The notes under the pieces were generated by a model. That model saw only the letters and a program-made list of their open reading frames with translations. It was not told the DNA's origin and did no database searches. A program made the position numbers and the translations under genes. Shown here piece by piece: positions 8,670 to 17,774 of a DNA stretch of 64,000 nucleotides (position 1 is its first letter; the number at the start of each line of letters is the position of its first letter). The DNA comes from Nitratireductor alexandrii (GTDB lineage: Bacteria; Pseudomonadota; Alphaproteobacteria; Rhizobiales; Rhizobiaceae), in assembly GCF_004000215.1 (NCBI RefSeq), contig NZ_RBVY01000001.1, positions 186,001-250,000 of the forward strand, read 5' to 3'.

Positions 8670-9619
8670 GCGGCCAGTCTGGTCTTGGCGGCCTCGTATT
8701 CCTGCGCGAGGCGATCGACGAGTTCGCCCGCGCCGACGATGTCGGTGACGGCGCCGATGCCCTGGCCGCAGCCCCAAATCTGTTTCCAGGCCTTGGTTTC
8801 GCGGCTGTCGAAATTCATCTTCGACGGATCGGAGACCGGCAGGTTGGCCGGGTCGAGCCCCTGGGCCTCGATCGAGCCCTTGAGGTAGTTGCCGTGCACG
8901 CCGGTGAACAGGTTGGAATAGACGATGTCGGCGGCCCTGGAGTCGACGATCATCTGCTTGTAGTCCTCCACAGCCCGCGCCTCGTGGGTGGCGATGAAAG
9001 GCGAGCCGATATAGGCCATGTCGGCGCCCATCGCCTGTGCCGCCAGGATCGCACCGCCATTGGCGATCGCCCCCGACAACAGCAGCGGCCCGTCGAACCA
9101 TTGCCGGATTTCCTGGACCAGCGCGAAGGGCGACAGCGTGCCGGCATGGCCGCCCGCGCCGGCGGCGACCGCGATCAGCCCGTCCGCGCCCTTTTCGATC
9201 GCCTTGCGCGCGTGCCGGTCATGGATGATGTCGTGCAGCACGATGCCACCGTAGGAGTGGACGGCCTGGTTGACCTCCTCGACCGCGCCGAGCGAGGTGA
9301 TGACGATCGGCACCTTGTGCTCGACGCAGGCCCGCAAATCGTGATCGAGGCGCGAATTGGATTTATGCACGATCTGGTTGACGGCGAACGGCGCCGCCGG
9401 CCGGTCGGGATGCTTGGCGTCATGGTCGGCAAGCGTCTCGGTGATTTCGGCCAGCCAGTCGTGCAGTTGGGCCTCGGGACGGGCGTTGAGGGCGGGAAAA
9501 GCACCGACGATGCCGGCCTTGCACTGCGCCAGCACGAGCGGCGGGTGCGAGATGATGAACAGCGGCGACCCGACCACCGGAATCCTGAGGTTTTTCTTCA
9601 AAATGTCCGGCAGCGCCAT
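8666..9619 (-). CDS. Nitronate monooxygenase (2-nitropropane dioxygenase family, FMN-dependent)
   Basis: A 317-residue TIM-barrel flavoenzyme. Family segments are visible in order: VVGSPLFIISHPPLVLAQ near the N-terminus, the GADGLIAVAAGAGGHAG FMN-phosphate region, and LSGAIANGGAILAAQAMGADMAYIG. These enzymes oxidise alkyl nitronates; many paralogues act on enoyl-CoA-like or unknown substrates. A strong GGAGGT ribosome site lies 5 bases before the ATG. A palindrome 24 bases upstream of the start (9643-9664) closely matches the one ahead of the acyl-CoA dehydrogenase operon at 25.7 kb, which suggests shared MerR control and a link to acyl-CoA metabolism. Confidence 0.92.
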   Translation of the reverse strand: MALPDILKKNLRIPVVGSPLFIISHPPLVLAQCKAGIVGAFPALNARPEAQLHDWLAEITETLADHDAKHPDRPAAPFAVNQIVHKSNSRLDHDLRACVEHKVPIVITSLGAVEEVNQAVHSYGGIVLHDIIHDRHARKAIEKGADGLIAVAAGAGGHAGTLSPFALVQEIRQWFDGPLLLSGAIANGGAILAAQAMGADMAYIGSPFIATHEARAVEDYKQMIVDSRAADIVYSNLFTGVHGNYLKGSIEAQGLDPANLPVSDPSKMNFDSRETKAWKQIWGCGQGIGAVTDIVGAGELVDRLAQEYEAAKTRLAA

Positions 9620-9642
9620 GCGCACCTCCCGCGTCGGCTTGA

Positions 9643-9664
9643 TTGACGTTTCCGTAAACGTCGC
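9643..9664. promoter_or_regulatory. Near-palindromic operator, second copy of the MerR-linked motif
   Basis: The left arm TTGACGTTTCC joins the right arm GTAAACGTCGC; the core GACGTTT..AAACGTC is a good inverted repeat. It differs at only a few positions from the site at 25706-25727. It lies just upstream of the nitronate monooxygenase start, where a regulator would overlap the promoter. Confidence 0.7.
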
Positions 9665-9874
9665 TTTTCTAGCAGATGCCGTCGGGCAGGCAACCGGGAA
9701 TCTCGTTCGCCCGGCCCGGCTCCGTTCGCCGGGTGGCGATTTGCGGACCGACTGTTGCCGTAGGGGCATCATCGTCCGGAATCGTCGCCCGTGCCGTTCC
9801 GCGCCGGTCGGGTTTGGTTGATTGACGGCGGCACTGCCGCTAACGGTTACGAAAAGCGCAATGGGAATGATGCA

Positions 9875-11068
9875 TTGAACCCGATTGAAAAGGCGATCAG
9901 GAACGCCCTCGACAAGGGCGATGCCGGTGACCGCGCTTTTCGCGAAAAGGTCTACCGATCCGTTCATGCCGCGCTCGAAAGAACGCTGCAGGCAAATCCC
10001 GACGTCACGCCGGACATTCTGCGCCAGCGCCGCCAGGCGCTGAAGACGGCGATCAGCGCCATCGAAACCGAATTCATTCCCGCCGTGGCGCCGCCCACCG
10101 CCGCTGACGGGCGGCCCGGCCCGGGCGACGAAGACCCGGCGGATGCGGCGCCGGCGGTGGATGCGGGGCCGCGCGAGCCGGCCGCGGGCAAGGCGCCGGG
10201 TGTGGAACTCGACGTCGCGGAAAAGCACGCGCCGGCGGCGCCGGCGGTGGAGATTGAAACCCCGCGCTCCCCGGCAGCGGCCGACGTCCCCGCCGCCGGG
10301 CCGCGCCGGGCGCGCGCGGCCGAGCGGCGCGAGCCGGCTTTCGAGACGGGCGGCGAAACCGTTGCCGTCAAACGCGACGAGAACGGCGATTTGCGCGCCG
10401 AAACCCGGCCCGCGCCGCGGCGCCGTCGCGGACGGCTGTTTGCCGGGCTGTTTCTGGCCGCGACCGTCGTGGCCGCGGTCGGCATCGGTGTGTGGTGGGT
10501 GTCCGAACAGGGTCTGCTGCGTTCGCCCGAGGAGCGCGACACGTCTGTGCCCAACCCGCCCAAGACGCTCGAGGAAGAGGAATTCCAACCGGCCGACCCG
10601 CCAAGGCTTGGAAGCGAGCCGAGCGAAGAGCGGAACTGGATCACGATCTTTTCCCCGGATAATCCGGGCGCGGTGGTGACGCCCGCCGGGGCGAGCGCGG
10701 AGGTGGTCGACTCCGATGGCGAGCCGGCGCTGCGGATCCGCGGCGAGGGTGCCGACACGCCGGTCCTGTTCGATGTCGGCCAGGGCGTGCTGCAGCAGAT
10801 CGCCGGCCGGCGCGCTTTGTTCGACATTGTCGCGCGGTCCGAGGAGGGCGAGGAGACCCAGGTTTCCGTTACCTGCAATTTCGGCGAATTGGGCGATTGC
10901 GGCCGCAACCGCTACAGCGTCGTGCCGACGCGTTCGGACTACCTGTTCGACCTCGCCATGCCGGACGCGGCGCCGGGGGCGGCAGGCACGATCGCCATCG
11001 TGCCCGACGTCGACGCCGGCGCCAGGGCGGTCGACATTTTCGAGATCCGGGTGTCGATTGCGCAGTAG
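9875..11068 (+). CDS. Hypothetical membrane-anchored protein with extracytoplasmic C-domain
   Basis: About 397 residues if the TTG at 9875 is the start (LNPIEKAIRNALDKG); the frame also opens at an ATG at 9791 but that leader looks non-coding. Parts in order: an alpha-helical N-domain of about 75 residues, an Ala/Pro-rich low-complexity linker, a basic patch, one transmembrane helix (LFAGLFLAATVVAAVGIGV) and a C-terminal domain of about 170 residues containing two Cys (SVTCNFGELGDCGRNRY) that could form a disulfide. The layout is that of a bitopic inner-membrane protein with its C-domain in the periplasm. I do not recognise a named function. Its stop is 5 bases from the convergent ligase stop. 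Confidence 0.75.
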   Translation: MNPIEKAIRNALDKGDAGDRAFREKVYRSVHAALERTLQANPDVTPDILRQRRQALKTAISAIETEFIPAVAPPTAADGRPGPGDEDPADAAPAVDAGPREPAAGKAPGVELDVAEKHAPAAPAVEIETPRSPAAADVPAAGPRRARAAERREPAFETGGETVAVKRDENGDLRAETRPAPRRRRGRLFAGLFLAATVVAAVGIGVWWVSEQGLLRSPEERDTSVPNPPKTLEEEEFQPADPPRLGSEPSEERNWITIFSPDNPGAVVTPAGASAEVVDSDGEPALRIRGEGADTPVLFDVGQGVLQQIAGRRALFDIVARSEEGEETQVSVTCNFGELGDCGRNRYSVVPTRSDYLFDLAMPDAAPGAAGTIAIVPDVDAGARAVDIFEIRVSIAQ

Positions 11069-11073
11069 CCGGC

Positions 11074-12675
11074 CTACCGGTCGAGCAGCGCCTGCAGGGT
11101 TTCGAGCCTGTCGGCCTCACCCGCCGGCTTGTCCCAGCGCAGACGCGCGATGCGCGGAAAGCGCATCGCCAGGCCCGAGCGGTGCCGCTTCGAGCGGTTG
11201 AGCCCCTCGAAGGCGATTTCCAGCACCAGCCCGTGCCCGGGTTCGGCGCGCACCGCCCTGACCGGGCCGTAGCGCTCGACCGTGTTGTCGCGCACGAATT
11301 TGTCGATCTGTCGCAATTCCGCGTCGGTGAAGCCGAAATAGGCCTTGCCGACCGGGACAAGCTCGGGCGCCTCCGCCGCGCCGGTCCACACCCCGAACGT
11401 ATAGTCCGAATAATAGCTCGACCGTTTGCCGTGGCCGCGCTGGGCGTACATCAGCACCGCGTCGACCGTGAAGGGATCGCGCTTCCACTTGAACCAGGGA
11501 CCTTTCGGTCGGCCGGCGACATAGGCCGCGTCCCAGCGCTTGAGCATGACGCCTTCGATCACCGGGTGCGGCGGCGCGCGCCGCAAAGCCTCGAGCGCGC
11601 TCCAGCTGTCGAACCGAACCAGCGGCGACAGGTCGAATTTCGGTGAGGCGAGCGTGCCGACAAAACCTTCCAGCCTTGTGCGCCGTTCGCGAAAGGGTTT
11701 GTCGCGCAGCGTCTCGCCCTCGAGCTGCAACAGGTCGTAGCAGCGGATGAAGGCCGGATGGGTCTCCAGCGTGCGGGCCGAAACCGTCTTGCGGTTGAGC
11801 CGCTGCTGCAGGTCGGAAAAACTGCCGGTCTCGCCATCGGGTCGGCCGACCAGCAATTCGCCGTCGAGCGCGGCCTCGAAATCCAGACGGTCGATTATGT
11901 CGGGAAAGGCGGCTGAGATGTCGTCGCCGGTGCGCGAGTAGAGCCGGGCGCGGCCCCGTTCCGCGACCGCCTGCACGCGGATGCCGTCCCATTTCCATTC
12001 GGCCGCATAGTCGTCGGGATCGAGCGTCTCCAGATCGCGCTCGCCGAGCGGACTGGCGAGCATGACCGGTTTGAACAGCGCCGGCGCGCTGGCCTGCGGC
12101 CGCTCCGCGCGCCCTTCGAGCCAGGCGAACAGCTCGAGATAAGGCGGTTCCAGCCCATGCCACAACTCCTCGATCTCGGCGATGTCGACGTCGCCCATTG
12201 CCGCCAGCGCCTGTTTTGCGCTGCGCGCCGACACGCCGATCCGCAGGCCGCCAGTGGCGAGCTTGATCAGCGCGAACCGGGCCGAGGCGTCGAGCCTGTC
12301 GAGCAGACCGGCGAAGACGGCTGCGCCGCGCACGCGCCCGGCCGCCATCAAGGCCTCGACGGCCTCGCCAAGACGCGGCGCCGGTCCGTCTGACGGCTTG
12401 TGCGTCGTGGGCCACACCAGCGAGACCGTTTCGGCGAGATCGCCGACATAATCGTAGGAATAGGCAAACAGCACCGGATCCATACGCTCGCCGACCAGGG
12501 CGCGCAGCATGGCCGGCTTGATGCCGGGTATGTCGAGATCTCCTGTCAGTGCCGCCAGCGCCAGGCCGCGATCGGGGTCCGGCGTCGTGGCGAAATAATC
12601 GACCAGCAGCCGGAGCTTGGCGTTGCGCGAGGGCGTCAGCACCAACCGGTCGAGCAGTTCGGCGAAGCGTCTCAC
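11074..12675 (-). CDS. ATP-dependent DNA ligase of the ligase-associated repair cluster (TIGR04120 type)
   Basis: A 533-residue ATP-dependent DNA ligase. It has a helical N-terminal DNA-binding region, then the nucleotidyltransferase motif EWKWDGIR with the AMP-accepting Lys at 228, then motifs YSRTG, ALDGELLV, EGVMLKR and the C-terminal OB region with FKWKRDPF. Length and context fit the family annotated as cisplatin damage response ligase, which occurs with an MBL exonuclease, an Lhr-type helicase and the phosphoesterase PdeM; all four are in this window. The start is GTG. It is separated from the exonuclease gene by a small plus-strand gene of unknown function. Confidence 0.94.
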   Translation of the reverse strand: MRRFAELLDRLVLTPSRNAKLRLLVDYFATTPDPDRGLALAALTGDLDIPGIKPAMLRALVGERMDPVLFAYSYDYVGDLAETVSLVWPTTHKPSDGPAPRLGEAVEALMAAGRVRGAAVFAGLLDRLDASARFALIKLATGGLRIGVSARSAKQALAAMGDVDIAEIEELWHGLEPPYLELFAWLEGRAERPQASAPALFKPVMLASPLGERDLETLDPDDYAAEWKWDGIRVQAVAERGRARLYSRTGDDISAAFPDIIDRLDFEAALDGELLVGRPDGETGSFSDLQQRLNRKTVSARTLETHPAFIRCYDLLQLEGETLRDKPFRERRTRLEGFVGTLASPKFDLSPLVRFDSWSALEALRRAPPHPVIEGVMLKRWDAAYVAGRPKGPWFKWKRDPFTVDAVLMYAQRGHGKRSSYYSDYTFGVWTGAAEAPELVPVGKAYFGFTDAELRQIDKFVRDNTVERYGPVRAVRAEPGHGLVLEIAFEGLNRSKRHRSGLAMRFPRIARLRWDKPAGEADRLETLQALLDR

Positions 12676-12778
12676 GCGCGTATGCCGCCAAACGCGGAGG
12701 AGAGCGTTTCTCCGGGTAAAAATTCTATGATAGATTGCATAAAGCCTAGTTTAACAACTCAACGTTGGGGTAGGGGAA

Positions 12779-13102
12779 ATGACGGGAGTAATTTCGATCC
12801 AATGGCGGGCCTGGCATGATCTGATGCCCGGAGTGACGCCAACGCTTTATGTGACCGGCGAGGTCCAAACCAGCGCGGGGAACATGGTGCCCAAACTCAG
12901 GCCGGCCGTTCCCCAGGGGATCAATCCGCAGATCCTGATTCTTGAACTTTCCATCGAGCAGGAAGGGGATGCCGGAATACAACTCGTCGCCTTCCGCCCT
13001 GCCCGCTACACTCAAGAGGCGGGCGCGGGGGCCTATACGCAGGTCCATATCCGTCACGAAGGTGAGGAGATCGCGCAACTGGATGTGAACGAGGTTCGCT
13101 GA
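12779..13102 (+). CDS. Small hypothetical protein within the DNA repair cluster
   Basis: A 107-residue protein without signal peptide or membrane span. Its alternating hydrophobic pattern (TPTLYVTGEVQTS, PQILILELSIEQEG, YTQVHIRHEGEEIAQLDVNEV) suggests an all-beta sandwich. The leader is AT-rich compared with its surroundings and has a GGGGAA ribosome site 4 bases before the ATG. It is transcribed away from the ligase gene and ends 6 bases before the convergent exonuclease stop. I do not recognise a named function. The opposite-strand frame across the same bases looks like a shadow. Confidence 0.65.
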   Translation: MTGVISIQWRAWHDLMPGVTPTLYVTGEVQTSAGNMVPKLRPAVPQGINPQILILELSIEQEGDAGIQLVAFRPARYTQEAGAGAYTQVHIRHEGEEIAQLDVNEVR

Positions 13103-13108
13103 CACCGA

Positions 13109-14119
13109 TCAGTCGCCCTCGTCCTCGTAGCCGACGAGGTGGAGCGGCCGGGCCTTGATGCCCTGAAGCTCGCACCAGCGCACCAGCGCCTCCTCGCGGC
13201 CATGCGTGACCCACACCTCGCCGGCGCCGGTCTCGCCGATGGTGGCGACCAGTTCGTCCCAGTCGGCATGGTCCGACACGATCAGCGGCAGCTCGACGCC
13301 GCGCTGCCTGGCGCGCTGGCGAATCCGCATCCAGCCGGAGGCGAAGGCCGACACCGGATCGGGAAAGCGCCGCGCCCAGCGCTCGGCGAAGGCGGCCGGC
13401 GGGCCGATCACCACCGCGCCGGCGAAACGGCCGCGCTCGCTGTCATCGACGGTTGCCGGCGCGAGCGGGCCGAGCGCGATGCCGCGGCTTTCGTAATAGG
13501 CGCACAGTTTTTCCAGCGCGCCGTGAATGTGAATCGGGCCGTCATGGCCGGCGGCGCGCAAAAGTGCGATCACGCGCTGCGCCTTGCCGAGCGAATAGGC
13601 GCCGACCAGATGGGCGCGCTCGGGAAACTGGGCCACCGACCTGATCAGCCGGGCGATCTCGCCGCGGTCGTCGGGATGGCGGAAGACCGGCAGGGCGAAC
13701 GTGGCTTCGGTGATGAAGACGTCGCAGGCGACCGGCTCGAAGTCTTGGCAGGTTGGGTCGTGCCGGCGTTTGTAGTCGCCGGAGGCGACGATGCGCAACC
13801 CGTCCTTTTCGACTGCGATCTGGGCCGAGCCCAGAACGTGGCCGGCGGGATGAAACGAAACCCGCACCCCGCCAAGCGTCGTCGTCTCGCCCAGCTTGGC
13901 GGCCTGGCTGCTGGCGGCGAAATCCGCGCCGTAGCGCAGCGCCATGATGTCGAGCGTTTCCCGGGTGGCCAGCACGGCATGGTGACCGGCGCGGGCGTGG
14001 TCGGCATGGCCGTGCGTGATCAGCGCGCGCGCAACCGGCCGCACCGGATCGATGAAGAAATCGCCGGCCGGGCAATAAAGCCCCTCGGGGCGCGGATGAA
14101 GCAGGTCCGGGGCGCGCAT
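13109..14119 (-). CDS. Ligase-associated DNA exonuclease (metallo-beta-lactamase / beta-CASP-like fold)
   Basis: A 336-residue MBL-fold nuclease. The metal-binding motif HGHADH is at 36-41; further metal ligands are expected in HPAGHVLGSAQ, SGDY and the late SDHADW. This is the exonuclease partner (TIGR04122 type) of the ligase, helicase and PdeM set, which act on damaged DNA ends. The start is the ATG at 14119, beginning MRAPDLLHPR; an upstream in-frame extension exists but looks non-coding. It lies on the same strand as the ligase, separated from it by a small opposite-strand gene. Confidence 0.93.
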   Translation of the reverse strand: MRAPDLLHPRPEGLYCPAGDFFIDPVRPVARALITHGHADHARAGHHAVLATRETLDIMALRYGADFAASSQAAKLGETTTLGGVRVSFHPAGHVLGSAQIAVEKDGLRIVASGDYKRRHDPTCQDFEPVACDVFITEATFALPVFRHPDDRGEIARLIRSVAQFPERAHLVGAYSLGKAQRVIALLRAAGHDGPIHIHGALEKLCAYYESRGIALGPLAPATVDDSERGRFAGAVVIGPPAAFAERWARRFPDPVSAFASGWMRIRQRARQRGVELPLIVSDHADWDELVATIGETGAGEVWVTHGREEALVRWCELQGIKARPLHLVGYEDEGD

Positions 14120-14234
14120 GGGAGTAAGATAGCGCGTTGCCGGCCCGGAGGAACCCCGCGAAAAAATCCTCTTGCCAAAGCGGGAAAGCCGGCGGATAAG
14201 CCTCGCCCGCTTTTTGCGGTTTTGGAAAAACCGA

Positions 14235-15212
14235 ATGACCATGCCCTTTTTCTGCTCCGGAGATCGCATCGCCGACCGGCGGGCGGATTATGCCGCTATG
14301 TTGTGGGATATGGGCGACAAGCCCGCCGCCATCGATCTGATGGCCGACGCGCTGGCGTTGGCACCGGGCTGGGCGCCGGGTTGGTTCCGGCTCGGCGAGA
14401 TGCGCGAAGAGGTAGGCGATCTGACCGGCGCGGCCGGAGCCTGGACCGAGGCGCTGCGGCTCGATCCCTCGGACCGCATGGGCGCCAGCCTCAAGCTCTG
14501 CCTGATCGGGGCCGCGCAGGGGATCGAGACGGCGCCGGCCGCCTTCGTGGAAACGCTGTTCGACCAATATGCGGACCGTTTCGACATGTCGCTGGTCGAG
14601 AAGCTCGGCTACCGGGTGCCCGACCTGATTGCCGGGGCTCTCTCCCGCCTCGGCGCGCGCACCTTCGCGCATGTCGTCGATCTCGGTTGCGGCACCGGCC
14701 TGATGGGCGAGAGGCTGCGTGGCCGGGCCAGTTTCCTGGAGGGCAACGACATTTCGCGCGCCATGCTGCGCAAGGCGGAGGCGAAACGGTTCTACGATCG
14801 GCTCGACCGCGTCGATCTTTCCGTGATGGAAGCCGGCGCGTGCCGGGCGGATCTCGTCGTCGCCGCCGACGTGCTGATCTATCTCGGCGCGCTGGACCGG
14901 ATCGTGTCGGTGGTCGCGGGCATGGTGAAGCCGAACGGGCTGTTCGCCTTCTCGGTCGAACTCCACGATGGCCCGGAGCCGATGATGTTGCGGTCGTCGC
15001 GGCGTTTCGCGCATGCCCCGCATCATCTTCGGGCGTTGTTGACGCGCAGCGGTTTCGAGCTCGTTTTCATAGAGGAGACGGAACTGCGCCGCGATCGCGG
15101 CGAAGCCGTCGCCGGCCTGATCCTCGTCGCGCGCCGCACCGTCTCGGTCGGCGCCGTCGAACGGCTCGACGATCCCCACGCCGTCGGGCCCGCCCGCCCG
15201 GTGGCGCGATAG
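14235..15212 (+). CDS. Class I SAM-dependent methyltransferase with N-terminal TPR-like region
   Basis: A 325-residue protein. The first part (about residues 15-80) has two TPR-like helical repeats (GDKPAAIDLMADALALAPGWAPGW, GDLTGAAGAWTEALRLDPSD). The second is a Rossmann methyltransferase with motif I VVDLGCGTGLMGERL followed by GNDISRAML and an acidic motif IV region (ADLVVAADVLIYLG). Proteins of this layout are often described as putative TPR-repeat methyltransferases; the substrate is unknown. I took the ATG at 14235 rather than 14172. It lies between the two halves of the repair cluster and immediately before the helicase, so a functional link is possible but unproven. Confidence 0.85.
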   Translation: MTMPFFCSGDRIADRRADYAAMLWDMGDKPAAIDLMADALALAPGWAPGWFRLGEMREEVGDLTGAAGAWTEALRLDPSDRMGASLKLCLIGAAQGIETAPAAFVETLFDQYADRFDMSLVEKLGYRVPDLIAGALSRLGARTFAHVVDLGCGTGLMGERLRGRASFLEGNDISRAMLRKAEAKRFYDRLDRVDLSVMEAGACRADLVVAADVLIYLGALDRIVSVVAGMVKPNGLFAFSVELHDGPEPMMLRSSRRFAHAPHHLRALLTRSGFELVFIEETELRRDRGEAVAGLILVARRTVSVGAVERLDDPHAVGPARPVAR

Positions 15213-15251
15213 CGGCTTGGCGGCCAGTTCGTTCTGGTTTAGTTCTGGCGT

Positions 15252-17774
15252 GTGAGCGAGCAAATCAGCCTTTTCGACGGCGAGACAGCCGCGCGCCTGC
15301 CCGAGCCCTTCCTGCGCTGGTTCGCCGAGCGGGGCTGGTCGCCGCGTGCGCATCAGATCGAGCTCTTGGCCCGCGCCCAGCGCGGCGCCTCGGTGCTGTT
15401 GATCGCGCCCACCGGCGCGGGCAAGACGCTGGCCGGGTTTCTGCCCAGCCTGACCGGGCTCGCCGCCCGCGCACCGCGCAAACCCGGCCAGGCCTTCCGC
15501 GGCGTGCATACGCTCTACATCTCACCGCTCAAGGCGCTCGCCGTCGACATCGAACGCAATCTGGGTAAGCCGGTCGCCGAGATGGGCCTGCCGATCGCCA
15601 TCGAGACGCGCACCGGCGACACGCCCACCCACAAGCGGCAGCGTCAGAAACACGTCCCGCCGGACATCCTCCTGACGACGCCCGAGCAACTGGCGCTTTT
15701 GATCGCGTCCGCGGACGCCGAACGGTTTTTCGCCGGACTGCGTTATGTCGTGTTCGACGAGCTGCATTCGCTGGTCGTCTCCAAGCGCGGCCATCTCTTG
15801 TCGCTTGGGCTGGCGCGACTGCGCCGGCTCGCTCCGGACCTGCAGACCATCGGCCTGTCGGCGACGGTCGCCGATCCAGACGCGCTCAGGCGCTGGCTCG
15901 TGCCGCAGCACCCACCCGGCCGCATGGCCGACCGCATCGCGGTCGAGGGCGGAGCCAAGCCTGAGATCACCATTCTCGCCTCCGACGAGCGCGTGCCCTG
16001 GGCCGGCCACTCGGCGCGCTACGCCGTGCCCGAGCTTTACCAGGCGATCCGCCGTCACAACACCACGCTGTTGTTCGTCAACACGCGCAGCCAGGCCGAA
16101 ATCCTGTTTCAGGAATTGTGGCGCGTGAACGAGGACGGCCTGCCGATCGCGCTGCATCACGGATCGCTCGACGTCGGCCAGCGCCGCAAGGTCGAAAAGG
16201 CGATGGCAGACAACGCCCTGCGCGCCATCGTCGCCACCTCCACCCTCGATCTCGGCATCGATTGGGGCGACGTCGACCTGGTCGTGCATGTCGGCGCGCC
16301 CAAGGGCGCGAGCCGGCTCGCCCAGCGCATCGGCCGCTCCAATCACCGCATGGACGAGCCGAGCCGCGCCATACTCGTTCCGGCCAACCGTTTCGAGGTG
16401 ATGGAATGCCGCGCCGCGCTCGAGGCCAATTATATCGGCGCCCAGGACACGCCCCCTTTGCTCGACGGCACGCTCGACGTGCTTGCCCAGCATGTTCTGG
16501 GCGCGGCCTGCGCGGCGCCGTTTTCGGCCGACGCGCTGTTCGACGAGATCCGCACCGCCGCGCCCTATGCCGCGCTCGACCGCGCCACGTTCGACAAGGT
16601 GGTCGATTTCGTTGCCACTGGCGGCTACGCGCTCAAGAGCTACGAGCGCTATGCACGCATCCGCCGGACCAAGGATGGGTTGTGGCGCATCAGCCATCCG
16701 CGCGTCGCCCAGCAATACCGGCTGAATGTCGGCACGATCATCGAGGCGCCGATGCTCAATGTGCGCTACGTGCGCGCCGGTCGCGGTACGGCCTCGCGCG
16801 GCGGACCGGTGCTCGGCAAGGTCGAGGAATATTTCCTGGAGACGCTGAGCCCCGGCGACACGTTCATGTTTTCCGGCAAGGTGCTGCGTTTCGAGGGCAT
16901 CCGCGAGAACGAGGCCTATGTGTCGAACGCCGCCGGCAGCGACGCGATGGTTCCTTCCTATGCCGGCGGCAAGTTTCCGCTGTCGAGCTATCTCGCCGAT
17001 CAGGTGCGCGGCATTATCGCCGATCCGGCGCGCTGGCAGGCCCTGCCGGCGCAGGTTGCCGACTGGCTGCGCCTGCAGCGCGACAAGTCGGTGCTGCCGA
17101 AGCGCCGCGACCTGCTGGTGGAAACCTTTCCGCGCGGCGACCGCCATTACATGATCGTCTATCCGTTCGAGGGACGGCTGGCGCACCAGACGCTCAGCAT
17201 GCTGCTGACGCGCCGGCTGGAGCGCGCCCGCGCCCAGCCGCTCGGCTTCGTCGCCAGCGAGTACGCGCTGGCGATCTGGGGGCTGCGCGACATGGGCGGC
17301 ATGATCGGGTCGGGACGGCTGTCGCTGGCCGAGCTGTTCGACGAAGACATGCTGGGCGACGACCTCGAAGCCTGGCTGGCCGAGAGCTGGCTGTTGAAAC
17401 GCACCTTCCGCGCTTGCGCGGTGATCGCCGGCCTGATCGAGAAACGCTATCCCGGCCAGGAGAAATCCGGCCGCCAGGTGACCGTCTCGGCTGATCTGAT
17501 CTACGACGTCCTGCGCGCCCACGAGCCCGACCATATCCTGCTCAGCGCGACCCGCGCCGATGCCGCCGCCGGGCTGCTCGACATTCACCGGCTCGGCGAA
17601 ATGCTGTCGCGGATTCGCGGGCGAATCGTGCATAAGCATCTGGAGCGCATCTCGCCGCTCGCCGTGCCGGTGATGCTGGAGATCGGGCGCGAGCCGGTGA
17701 CGGGCGAGGCCAACGACGTGTTGCTGTCGGAGGCCGCCGGCGATCTGATCGAGGACGCGATGGGACCGACATGA
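15252..17774 (+). CDS. Ligase-associated DEXH-box DNA helicase (Lhr-like core)
   Basis: An 840-residue superfamily 2 helicase. Motif I is APTGAGKT (52-59), motif II DELH (169-172), motif III GLSATV, and motif VI in the QRIGRSNHR segment; a winged-helix and Lhr-core C-terminal region follows. It belongs to the TIGR04121 type, a 3' to 5' helicase that works with the ligase, exonuclease and phosphoesterase. The start codon is GTG at 15252. Its end overlaps the ATG of PdeM by 4 bases, so the two are translationally coupled. Confidence 0.95.
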   Translation: MSEQISLFDGETAARLPEPFLRWFAERGWSPRAHQIELLARAQRGASVLLIAPTGAGKTLAGFLPSLTGLAARAPRKPGQAFRGVHTLYISPLKALAVDIERNLGKPVAEMGLPIAIETRTGDTPTHKRQRQKHVPPDILLTTPEQLALLIASADAERFFAGLRYVVFDELHSLVVSKRGHLLSLGLARLRRLAPDLQTIGLSATVADPDALRRWLVPQHPPGRMADRIAVEGGAKPEITILASDERVPWAGHSARYAVPELYQAIRRHNTTLLFVNTRSQAEILFQELWRVNEDGLPIALHHGSLDVGQRRKVEKAMADNALRAIVATSTLDLGIDWGDVDLVVHVGAPKGASRLAQRIGRSNHRMDEPSRAILVPANRFEVMECRAALEANYIGAQDTPPLLDGTLDVLAQHVLGAACAAPFSADALFDEIRTAAPYAALDRATFDKVVDFVATGGYALKSYERYARIRRTKDGLWRISHPRVAQQYRLNVGTIIEAPMLNVRYVRAGRGTASRGGPVLGKVEEYFLETLSPGDTFMFSGKVLRFEGIRENEAYVSNAAGSDAMVPSYAGGKFPLSSYLADQVRGIIADPARWQALPAQVADWLRLQRDKSVLPKRRDLLVETFPRGDRHYMIVYPFEGRLAHQTLSMLLTRRLERARAQPLGFVASEYALAIWGLRDMGGMIGSGRLSLAELFDEDMLGDDLEAWLAESWLLKRTFRACAVIAGLIEKRYPGQEKSGRQVTVSADLIYDVLRAHEPDHILLSATRADAAAGLLDIHRLGEMLSRIRGRIVHKHLERISPLAVPVMLEIGREPVTGEANDVLLSEAAGDLIEDAMGPT

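Noticed and set aside
12746-13105. Minus-strand gene covering the small gene between ligase and exonuclease
   Set aside because: It lacks a ribosome site and its composition looks like the shadow of the plus-strand gene, which has one.
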